DNA from: Desulfobacterales bacterium
Lineage (GTDB): Bacteria > Desulfobacterota > Desulfobulbia > Desulfobulbales > Desulfocapsaceae
Assembly (NCBI GenBank): GCA_013042695.1
Contig: JABDPQ010000262.1
Span: forward strand, 1-12,130
DNA length: 12,130 bases
Reading direction: 5' to 3'
Shown: positions 6,233 to 12,130 of the stretch, in pieces
Position numbering within the stretch: position 1 is the first letter of the stretch
Layout of the letters: every line of letters starts with the position of its first letter
Notes under the pieces: model-generated
The model's database searches: none
Told to the model about the DNA's origin: nothing
The model's input: only the letters and a program-made list of their open reading frames with translations
Program-made: the position numbers and the translations under genes

Positions 6233-6373
6233 CGCTGTCAGCTAAAACCAAGTTATGTGATCTTCTCCATCTGTACATTGAAACAGCTCTTGCTAAAAGC
6301 AGCGGAATTTGGCCCACAACATTCTTAGAGAAAAGATTGGCAAGGTAGTTGGGGAGATTAAGACAACAGGCAA

Positions 6374-6637
6374 TCAAGCCTTTTCTGAACCCATTGTATG
6401 AAAAGAACTTCGTAAATACTCGATAATGTCGTTACTTTCATACATGGAAGTATCACCGTCTCGAAGAAACGGTACCATTGCTTTGCCGCCAATTTCTAAT
6501 ACCTCTTCCCTACCTCTCGTACCAGGTGCTGCATCTATTATGGCTATGTCTTTGCCCTCCTGATAACCAAGTTCTTCAGCAGCCCTGATTACTTTATGAC
6601 AAAATGGACAGCCATTTCGAACATACAGCTGGATCAT
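6374..6637 (-). CDS. Glutaredoxin
   Basis: The 87-residue protein is a complete small glutaredoxin. It has the dithiol active site CPFC (Cys10, Cys13), the cis-proline loop MVPFL with Pro56, and the glutathione-binding segment YESNDIIEYL (66-75). It would reduce protein disulfides or glutathione-mixed disulfides in the cytoplasm, using glutathione as electron donor. A good ribosome site (AGGGTGG) precedes the start. It is the last gene of a same-strand series with glutathione synthetase and an ABC-2 exporter, 37 bp after the permease gene. This fits a glutathione-related function for the cluster. Confidence 0.9.
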   Translation of the reverse strand: MIQLYVRNGCPFCHKVIRAAEELGYQEGKDIAIIDAAPGTRGREEVLEIGGKAMVPFLRDGDTSMYESNDIIEYLRSSFHTMGSEKA

Positions 6638-6674
6638 CTTTCCACCCTCTTAATTTTTTTGGCTATTTGAATTG

Positions 6675-7445
6675 TTATGTCCGGATGCCAACTCCTTTTT
6701 TCAGAAGATAAAGGTTTGCAGAGAAAAGGAGTAATGCAAACAAAACAAGCATCCCCAACCCCCCCCATACATTAACATCCGAAATTCCAAGAAAGCCATA
6801 CCGGAACCCATCAATCATATAAATTATCGGGTTCGCTCGGGAAACAGCCTGCCAAAACTCCGGCAATAATGATATGGAATAAAAAACCCCGCCAAGATAG
6901 GTGAGCGGGGTAATAACAAAGGTCGGAATGATAGAGATATCATCAAATTTCTTTGCAAAAATTCCATTAATCATACCGATCAGAGAAAAGACAAAGCTCG
7001 TAAGAAAAGCAAAAATCAGGATTATAAACGGGTTGAAAATCGGCAACCTGACAAAAGACAGGCTGATCAACGAAACCAAAAACCCGACACTGATGCCACG
7101 GGTCATCCCCCCTGACACATAGCCAAGCACAATCACCCAGTTTGGTGTCGGGCTGACAAGAAGTTCTTCTATGTTTCGCTGGAACTTGGTGCTGAAAAAG
7201 CTGGAAACAGTATTTGCATATGAGTTTGTGATAATTGACATCATAATCAATCCCGGTGCAATAAATGCCATATAGTCATACCCGCCAATACTGCCTAATT
7301 GTGAGCCGATAAAACTCCCAAAAATAATAAAGTACAATGTTGCTGTTATCACAGGCGGAACGAGAGTCTGCACCCAGATCCGGAAAATCCGCAAGACCTC
7401 CTTGCGGGCAATGCTTGTAAACGATATGTAGCTCCTTAGTATCAC
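6675..7445 (-). CDS. yadH: ABC-2 type transporter permease, YadH family
   Basis: The 256-residue permease is a close match to Escherichia coli YadH as I remember it. Shared stretches include RIWVQTLVPPVIT (22-34), FQRNIEELLVSP (88-99), FAKKFDDISIIPTFV (163-177) and LTYLGGVFYS (181-190). Six hydrophobic segments are visible, at about 26-46, 59-80, 103-132, 139-162, 171-192 and 228-248, typical of ABC-2 export permeases. It starts with GTG. The first four bases (GTGA) overlap the TGA stop of the ATPase gene, implying translational coupling. It should dimerise in the inner membrane with the upstream ATPase. The substrate of YadGH is not established. The glutathione synthetase and glutaredoxin neighbours suggest a thiol-related cargo, but that is inference. 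Confidence 0.92.
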   Translation of the reverse strand: MILRSYISFTSIARKEVLRIFRIWVQTLVPPVITATLYFIIFGSFIGSQLGSIGGYDYMAFIAPGLIMMSIITNSYANTVSSFFSTKFQRNIEELLVSPTPNWVIVLGYVSGGMTRGISVGFLVSLISLSFVRLPIFNPFIILIFAFLTSFVFSLIGMINGIFAKKFDDISIIPTFVITPLTYLGGVFYSISLLPEFWQAVSRANPIIYMIDGFRYGFLGISDVNVWGGLGMLVLFALLLFSANLYLLKKGVGIRT

Positions 7446-8347
7446 TCCACCATCTCCAGAAAGAGTTCTTCCAACCGATTTGTTTTATTACGCATACTCT
7501 CAACAACAATACCCTGGTCATTAAGATGCTCAAAAATACGATTGATTGCCAATCGTTGTTTTTTTGTGGCCTCTATTGTTGTTTGATCAACGATAGAGAA
7601 TTCGACATCCTCAAGAGGAAGAACTGATGTCAAAGGTTTCTTGAGATCAAGAACAAATGTCTCCTTGTCGAGCTTTCTGAGCAATTCCCGCTTACTTGTG
7701 TTTTCGACGATGTTTCCTTTATCAATAATGGCGATCCGATTACAAAGTTTCTCAGCTTCCTCAAGATAGTGGGTGGTTAAAATGATGGTCCTTCCAGTGC
7801 TGTTGAGCTCTTCAAGAAAATCCCACATGCCTCTTCGCAGCTCTACATCAACGCCGGCAGTAGGCTCGTCAAGTATCAGGAGTTTGGGCTCATGAACGAG
7901 TCCCCGTGCAATCATGAGCCTTCGCTTCATGCCTCCTGAAAGCTCACGAGCAGTGACATTTCTCTTCTCCCAGAGACCAAGCTTTTTGAGATATTTTTCA
8001 GATCGATGCAAAGCTTCCTTGCGCGGAATACCATAGTAACCTGCCTGTTGAGTGACAATATCCTGCACCTTTTCAAAAATAGAAAAATTATACTCCTGGG
8101 GTACAACCCCAATAAGCCGTTTTGCTGCAGGAAAATCAATATCGATGTCAACTCCATAGATTTTGACTGTCCCAGCCGTTTTGATGACAAGCGAGGTGAT
8201 AATAGCAATCGTTGTGGTTTTCCCTGCTCCATTGGGCCCAAGTAAACCGAAGAATTCTCCCTCCTCAACGTCAAGGGAGATGCCTTTGAGCGCCTCGAGA
8301 CCTCCTTTGTATACTTTGTTCAAATTTGTAACAGATAAAGCAATCAT
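7442..8347 (-). CDS. yadG: ABC transporter ATP-binding protein, YadG family
   Basis: The 301-residue protein has every ABC ATPase motif: Walker A GPNGAGKTT (37-45), Q-loop Gln84, signature LSGGMKRR (136-143), Walker B LLILDEP (156-162) and H-loop His193. A C-terminal extension of about 80 residues (220-301) is typical of ABC-2 exporters. It energises the permease encoded by the next, overlapping gene. It starts only 6 bp after the stop of the glutathione synthetase-like gene and has no clear ribosome site of its own. Its translation may therefore depend on ribosomes finishing the upstream gene. Confidence 0.93.
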   Translation of the reverse strand: MIALSVTNLNKVYKGGLEALKGISLDVEEGEFFGLLGPNGAGKTTTIAIITSLVIKTAGTVKIYGVDIDIDFPAAKRLIGVVPQEYNFSIFEKVQDIVTQQAGYYGIPRKEALHRSEKYLKKLGLWEKRNVTARELSGGMKRRLMIARGLVHEPKLLILDEPTAGVDVELRRGMWDFLEELNSTGRTIILTTHYLEEAEKLCNRIAIIDKGNIVENTSKRELLRKLDKETFVLDLKKPLTSVLPLEDVEFSIVDQTTIEATKKQRLAINRIFEHLNDQGIVVESMRNKTNRLEELFLEMVE

Positions 8348-8353
8348 GATTGT

Positions 8354-9250
8354 TTATGCAGAGCGCGAGGACGTTAAATTAACAAAGTAGTCGACAATCT
8401 CTTCATCGAGCTTTCTCCCGTCCAACTCAGAGATTTGAACAATTCCTGTAGGACAGGTAATATTTATTTCTGTAAGTTGCTCCCCAATAAAATCAAGGCC
8501 AGAAAAATGTATCCCCTGCTTGAGCATCCACGGTCCTAACAGAGACAGGATATTCTGTTCTTTCTCAGTCAGTTCAGTCTTGATCGCGTCACTATTGGCA
8601 AAATTAGCATGATACCCTTTTTTCGGTTTGCGCAACGCCGCTCCAAGAAACTTATCGCCGAGCATGATAACCCGCTTGTCACCCTGATAAACGCGATCCA
8701 TAAATTTCTGAACCATAATCGGTTTTTCCCCTCCTTCGGTTATCGAAATCACCGTTTCTTGATCAGTTGGTTTTATTTTTTGAACCGATTTACCTTGAAA
8801 ACTATCGAGTGATTTAACAACTCCTTCTTCAAACCTGGATAGAAATTCTCCGATCACTCCAGGATTGGAACTGACCAGTGTTGGCGGCATGAACTCAATA
8901 AATGGCAGGGCAATCAATTTTTCGTTAAAATCACGAAGAGCAGAAGGACTGTTCACCACCATTGTCCCAGCCAAAGAGAGTAATTGGGTAGAATAATGGA
9001 AGGCCAGATCGTAGGGTGGTTCCTTGCGCATCAGGATCAGCGTGTAATCAGCAAGCGGTCTTGTGTATTCCCGACCATTTTTATCAGTTGCTAGGACAGA
9101 TGCCCTCGTCTCAAAATAGAGGTCCGCAATGGTTGCTGTATCAACTGCAATGCCGCACGAACGTGCCTGTTTGATGATGGCAAGTGAAGTATCTGTTTTT
9201 GAGATGAGATTGTTAATCGGATCGAGTACAACAAGCCAGGTCATTTTCAT
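8354..9250 (-). CDS. gshB: Divergent glutathione synthetase-like ATP-grasp ligase (GshB family)
   Basis: The 298-residue protein aligns along its length with prokaryotic GshB: LVVLDPI at the N-terminus, LILMRKEPPYD (71-81), NSPSALRDFNEK (100-111), GDKRVIMLGDK (190-200) and GLDFIGEQLTEINITCPTG (251-269, carrying Mg-binding Glu and Asn). GshB joins gamma-glutamylcysteine and glycine using ATP. Two regions depart from the family. The LKPLDGMGG segment reads VKSLDSFQGK (145-154). The flexible loop that normally contains RGNLAAGG reads GYHANFANSDAI (212-223). Activity or substrate may therefore differ. I chose ATG 9250 because MKMTWLVVLDPI matches the family N-terminus. ATG 9268 is possible. It heads the cluster with the YadGH exporter and glutaredoxin. 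No gshA is present here. Confidence 0.82.
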   Translation of the reverse strand: MKMTWLVVLDPINNLISKTDTSLAIIKQARSCGIAVDTATIADLYFETRASVLATDKNGREYTRPLADYTLILMRKEPPYDLAFHYSTQLLSLAGTMVVNSPSALRDFNEKLIALPFIEFMPPTLVSSNPGVIGEFLSRFEEGVVKSLDSFQGKSVQKIKPTDQETVISITEGGEKPIMVQKFMDRVYQGDKRVIMLGDKFLGAALRKPKKGYHANFANSDAIKTELTEKEQNILSLLGPWMLKQGIHFSGLDFIGEQLTEINITCPTGIVQISELDGRKLDEEIVDYFVNLTSSRSA

Positions 9251-9488
9251 TGCAGTATGCCCCCCCATGATAGAGTCACGCTTTAGTCTAAAATCTTTGT
9301 ATTCATATAAAAAACTCTAACATACAATACTCCTTTTCCTATTTCACCCAATAACGGAAATGTGATAGCACCGACACCCCAACAACTCGACATGGTTATA
9401 TAAGGTAATTACAGTAGTTGTAACTTTATAGTAAGAAATTGTCGTTTCCGAATACACCATCTGCGTTATTCTTCCATAGAGGTTTGAT
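9251..9488. promoter_or_regulatory. Divergent intergenic region with possible promoter and inverted repeat
   Basis: This stretch separates the gshB cluster from the divergent gene at 9489. On the plus strand, TCGACA (9387-9392) and TACAGT (9410-9415) are 17 bp apart and could form a promoter for the latter. The second box overlaps TTACA-GTAGT-TGTAA (9409-9423), a 5-bp inverted repeat well placed to be an operator. I could not assign a convincing promoter for gshB. Confidence 0.3.
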
Positions 9489-10058
9489 ATGACAGGGACA
9501 TCGATACGGGAAATCACCCTTTACACCCCTAACAAGAAATATACTGGTACTATTGACATTCAAAACGAGAGTATGAGGACGCTTGACTTGCTGAACAGCT
9601 CGAGTATTTACTGGAAGGATCCTAATGACAAAAGTTTTAATGATTCTGTAATGTTATTTGATGTTGTAGTGGAAGTTCAAGGCAACAAAAAGCTGTCTCG
9701 TTTTCACAAACTGCAGTTGAGATTATCAGACATTATCTTTTTTTCCGACAATGTTGATCTAACCGGCGATCTTACCGAGATAAAACGTGCCAAAACGCTC
9801 TCGCAAAAGACCAGTGAAAAAAAATCCTCTGTCAAAATAATTACAAGAATGCGGGGCGATGCATTCTACATCGTCGCTGGAGTCTTTTATGGTCTTTTCA
9901 AAAACAAAAGTCAGCAGCGATTCTTCCCTCTAACAAATCCTCAGGTGCGAGAAATCCTACGAACCGGCTCAGAGTGGCAAAGCAGAAACATTGATGTCGG
10001 CAATCACTTTATTGGATTATCAACAAATCATATCGAAGCATGCTCGATGGGTGAATAG
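9489..10058 (+). CDS. Unrecognised soluble protein, 189 residues
   Basis: I do not recognise this family with confidence. The N-terminal 90 residues look like a compact beta-rich domain: alternating hydrophobics in ITLYTPNKKYTGTIDI, then TLDLLNS, then LFDVVVEVQ and LRLSDIIFFSD. A charged Lys/Ser-rich linker (about 100-115) separates it from a C-terminal part that may repeat a similar strand pattern. There is no signal peptide, membrane helix or cysteine pair. A good ribosome site (GAGG, about 8 nt upstream) supports the start. It is divergent from gshB and followed by the EAL relic on the opposite strand, so it is probably monocistronic. Confidence 0.65.
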   Translation: MTGTSIREITLYTPNKKYTGTIDIQNESMRTLDLLNSSSIYWKDPNDKSFNDSVMLFDVVVEVQGNKKLSRFHKLQLRLSDIIFFSDNVDLTGDLTEIKRAKTLSQKTSEKKSSVKIITRMRGDAFYIVAGVFYGLFKNKSQQRFFPLTNPQVREILRTGSEWQSRNIDVGNHFIGLSTNHIEACSMGE

Positions 10059-10113
10059 CACAGTATAAGGAAGCTGATACTTATCCATTAGCCGTTCCAT
10101 CGCTCTTTAGTCT

Positions 10114-10398
10114 CTATATGCTAAAATCTGTTTCCTGCTGGCTGAATAACGTCTTAAGATCTTCTCCACAAAGGCTTGGAATAAACTCATCGGGTGGCAT
10201 TATGCCATGGACAGGGTGATACCATCTGACAATAACCTCCACAGCTTGGGGTCTTCCGGTACTGCTGGAAACTTTTGGTTGAAAGTGTAATATCAGTTCA
10301 TCATTATTAATTGCTCGCCGTAAATCTCCCTTCACGGTCAGTCGATGTGGGCTGTGCTTGTCAAAATTTTCAGTATAGAGGGCAAAGTCAAGATCGCA
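10114..10398 (-). pseudogene. Relic of a GGDEF-EAL cyclic di-GMP phosphodiesterase gene
   Basis: About 95 codons match the junction between GGDEF and EAL domains plus the start of EAL. They include FALYTENFDKHSPHRL, then LRRAINNDELILHFQPKV and IVRWYHPVHGIMPPDEFIP. The defining EAL triplet is altered to EVI, removing the metal-binding context. Downstream, similarity fades after PPDEFIP and a stop follows at 10114. Upstream of 10398 similarity stops, and an in-frame TAA lies at 10447-10449. GGDEF catalytic residues and most of the EAL barrel are missing. This is a gene remnant, not a functional enzyme. A GTG at 10335 could start a 73-residue peptide, but nothing suggests it is used. Confidence 0.8.
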
Positions 10399-10686
10399 CT
10401 GTACGCGTACGTTTGAGTTGGTGGGTAAAGGGCTTCTTCGGGGCTGTTACCTCCTGTGTTTTATGTTGATGATACTTTTAAACTGCAACAAGGATAAGAC
10501 TATGGGCAAATCCTCACCGTTGATGATTCATGAGATATCAGGACGAAGTGTTTGTAAAACAATCTGGTATCACGAAATGGACTATTCACTTCCAGAATGG
10601 TAAATAGGAGTAAGTAAACAATATCATGCTCTTTGTAAAAGCGTGGTCTGCACTATAGAACGTGACTTCATCTGTAGAGAGTTACT
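10399..10686. other. Intergenic stretch upstream of the tandem phosphatidyltransferase gene
   Basis: No convincing gene. A possible promoter for the next gene is TTTGTA (10632-10637) with TATAGA (10654-10659), spacer 16 bp, ending 27 bp before the start codon. A short frame, ATG 10501 to 10603, has an AAGGA site but no recognisable product. Confidence 0.3.
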
Positions 10687-11976
10687 ATGGAAAGATTATT
10701 GGTTATTGCTGTTTCCGCCTCCATTGGCACTGGTTTCTATTACTGGTTTTCTCGGGCGATTAACAAGAAGCACATGCAGGACTATATCTTTTCGCATCTG
10801 TGGCTGCTCCACCCAAATGCAATATGCTATTGGCGAACAGCAATGGCTCTCACCGGCTTTGTTCTCTACTTTTTTATCGGCTATCAATCCTTTGCCATAT
10901 TTATTTTTACCTTTGCGGCAATCCTTGATGGCGTTGACGGCGTCGTTGCAAGAAAATGCAACCTTGGTTCACGGTGGGGGGAATGGTTAGACCCAATGTG
11001 TGATAAATTAACCTATTTACCTCCTTTAATTGGCTTTTCCTACGCCGGGATTATTTCAACAAAGCTTATCTTGATTCTGGCGGTAATTGAAATAATTGGT
11101 CAGTTTTTTGCCAGACGGATTCTCACCATGCTCAAATCTTCAGGTGCGGCAAATAATTTTGGCAAAATTAAAGCTATAATCTGCTTTGGTCTTGTCATCT
11201 TCTGCGCATTACTGGAGAAAAATCACCATATCATTGATATTGGTGATGAGGTATTGATTGCCTGCATCATCCTTGCATCAGCATCAATAATCTTCAAGTT
11301 CATTCCCAATCGATTATATGCAGATATCCTTTCAACGCTCAATTTTTTTTGCGGTATTACAAGCCTTGTTTTGACTCATAATCGATATTTTGCCTGGGCT
11401 ATCATCATCATTATTGCTGGTCAGCTCTTTGATTTATTTGATGGCAGAATGGCTGAAAAGCATGGTGGTACAAAGTATGGACCGTACTTGGACGATATCG
11501 CAGATTTTGTCAGCTTTGGCCTTGCACCTGCCTATGTCATCTTAAAATCCGGCGGCACAATGGCCTGGTTGTTTGGGTTAATATTCATTATAGGTGTTGC
11601 CTTTCGGCTCATTCGTTTTGTAGCCGTTGATAAAAAACGCACAGATCTACCCGATGGTATATTTAACGGTCTCCCCAGTCCCGCTGGAGCCCTGATTGTC
11701 CTCGGTGCGGCCCTGGTCGCTCCCCCTTATATGCTTTGGGTAATCGCTGCTATTTCTGTGGGATTGATGGTAAGCCATATCCGTTTTGCACACTTTGGCC
11801 GCGTGATTCTCAAACAGATTCCGAAACCAATATTTTTCCTGACAAGCTCAACAATAATCGTGATTATTTCCTTCGTTCTCAAAACCAAGAACGCACAGAT
11901 GTTTGGTTACCTGATCCTCTGCTCAGTAGTCATCTATATGTTTGTAGGGAGAAAATGGCCGCTTCAAACCCAATGA
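10687..11976 (+). CDS. Tandem (two-domain) CDP-alcohol phosphatidyltransferase, PgsA-like plus PssA-like
   Basis: The 429-residue polytopic membrane protein contains two CDP-alcohol phosphatidyltransferase domains. Domain 1 (about 40-205) has a complete motif D(x)2DG(x)2AR(x)8G(x)3D(x)3D: Asp81, Asp84-Gly85, Ala88-Arg89, Gly98, Asp102 and Asp106. It is preceded by PN...R, as in PgsA. Domain 2 (about 208-400) has Asp249, Asp252-Gly253, Gly265, Asp269 and Asp273. However, AR is replaced by Ala256-Glu257 and the next spacer is one residue short. Its surroundings (STLNFFCG, DFVSFGLAP, GLPSPAGA) resemble phosphatidylserine synthase PssA. Each domain would normally transfer a phosphatidyl group from CDP-diacylglycerol to an alcohol in the inner membrane. 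Single-domain members are about 180-250 residues, so this is a fusion. GAGAG upstream supports the start. Confidence 0.85.
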   Translation: MERLLVIAVSASIGTGFYYWFSRAINKKHMQDYIFSHLWLLHPNAICYWRTAMALTGFVLYFFIGYQSFAIFIFTFAAILDGVDGVVARKCNLGSRWGEWLDPMCDKLTYLPPLIGFSYAGIISTKLILILAVIEIIGQFFARRILTMLKSSGAANNFGKIKAIICFGLVIFCALLEKNHHIIDIGDEVLIACIILASASIIFKFIPNRLYADILSTLNFFCGITSLVLTHNRYFAWAIIIIIAGQLFDLFDGRMAEKHGGTKYGPYLDDIADFVSFGLAPAYVILKSGGTMAWLFGLIFIIGVAFRLIRFVAVDKKRTDLPDGIFNGLPSPAGALIVLGAALVAPPYMLWVIAAISVGLMVSHIRFAHFGRVILKQIPKPIFFLTSSTIIVIISFVLKTKNAQMFGYLILCSVVIYMFVGRKWPLQTQ

Positions 11977-12010
11977 GACCATACTGCTGAATCGATGTGG
12001 GAAGCAAACA

Positions 12011-12130
12011 TCAGACAAAGAGTTTTTTTACGTCTTCTTTAAGTACCTTACCCATTGTATTGCGCGGAATCATATCTAAAAAAATCAATTCCTTGGGGCA
12101 TTTCCAATTATGTAGTTGGCTTTTGCAGTA
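12011..12130 (-). CDS. AMP-forming acyl-CoA synthetase, C-terminal end (partial at window edge)
   Basis: The frame is open from the window edge for 39 residues to TGA at 12011. It contains WKCPKELIFLDMIPRNTMGK, the C-terminal A10 region of ANL-superfamily acyl-CoA or aryl-CoA synthetases. The lysine of MGK is the adenylation lysine. The sequence differs from Acs (PKTRSGK) at the other end of the window, so this is a different subfamily, probably for a longer acyl or organic acid. The substrate cannot be told from this part. It converges on the phosphatidyltransferase gene across 34 bp. Confidence 0.8.
   Translation of the reverse strand, partial: YCKSQLHNWKCPKELIFLDMIPRNTMGKVLKEDVKKLFV

Noticed and set aside
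7927..8274. A 115-codon minus-strand frame within the ABC ATPase gene.
   Set aside because: It lies in another frame of a gene whose Walker A, signature and Walker B motifs are intact.
10501..10570. A plus-strand frame reading GQILTVDDS, stop, DIRT, reminiscent of a response-regulator receiver N-terminus.
   Set aside because: The match covers only about a dozen residues, contains a stop codon and has no downstream receiver motifs (Asp phosphorylation site, Lys). Chance is more likely than a relic.
10418..10603. A 61-codon GTG-start frame with a hydrophobic stretch and a cysteine, resembling a lipoprotein leader.
   Set aside because: There is no ribosome site at the GTG, the lipobox is poor, and the frame overlaps the 5' end of the EAL relic on the other strand.
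10643..10990. A 115-codon frame overlapping the phosphatidyltransferase gene.
   Set aside because: It is a shadow of the +1 frame of a gene with complete catalytic motifs and shows no family features.

Overview
The window reads as a chromosomal segment of a moderately AT-rich Gram-negative bacterium. I lean towards a sulfur-metabolising deltaproteobacterium (Desulfobacterota, Desulfobulbaceae-like). The pointers are a DsrC/TusE-family protein, a stand-alone MetE-like methyltransferase, a zinc-ribbon PilZ protein and a relic of a GGDEF-EAL regulator. No rRNA or tRNA is present, so this placement is an inference.

Layout. (1) 1-750: the 3' end of an acetyl-CoA synthetase gene (+) with a strong hairpin terminator, then a convergent DsrC-like gene (-). 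A 20-bp scar of a mobile element lies between them. (2) 900-4350: an unrecognised 312-aa protein (-), divergent from a MetE/UROD-like methyltransferase (+). The methyltransferase converges on a HAD hydrolase (-), which follows a small four-helix membrane protein (-). (3) 4350-6240: two 142-bp non-autonomous elements (MITE-like) in opposite orientation bracket a PilZ gene. The second lies 31 bp upstream of ridA. (4) 6370-9250: a minus-strand cluster of divergent glutathione synthetase, YadG-like ATPase, YadH-like permease and glutaredoxin. The first three genes are nearly contiguous or overlapping. (5) 9489-11976: an unrecognised protein (+), a decayed EAL-domain fragment (-), and a 429-aa membrane protein carrying two CDP-alcohol phosphatidyltransferase domains (+). 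(6) 12011-12130: the C-terminal end of an acyl-CoA synthetase (-).

The most interesting elements are as follows. First is the small inverted-repeat element family, caught in three states: two full copies and one copy collapsed to a 20-bp palindrome-like scar, each with a target duplication. Its insertion in front of ridA appears to have split a promoter. Second is the tandem double CDP-alcohol phosphatidyltransferase, whose halves look like PgsA and PssA. Third is the glutathione synthetase / ABC-2 exporter / glutaredoxin cluster, in which the synthetase has lost its usual glycine-rich loops. I found no CRISPR array, phage module or obvious defence system.
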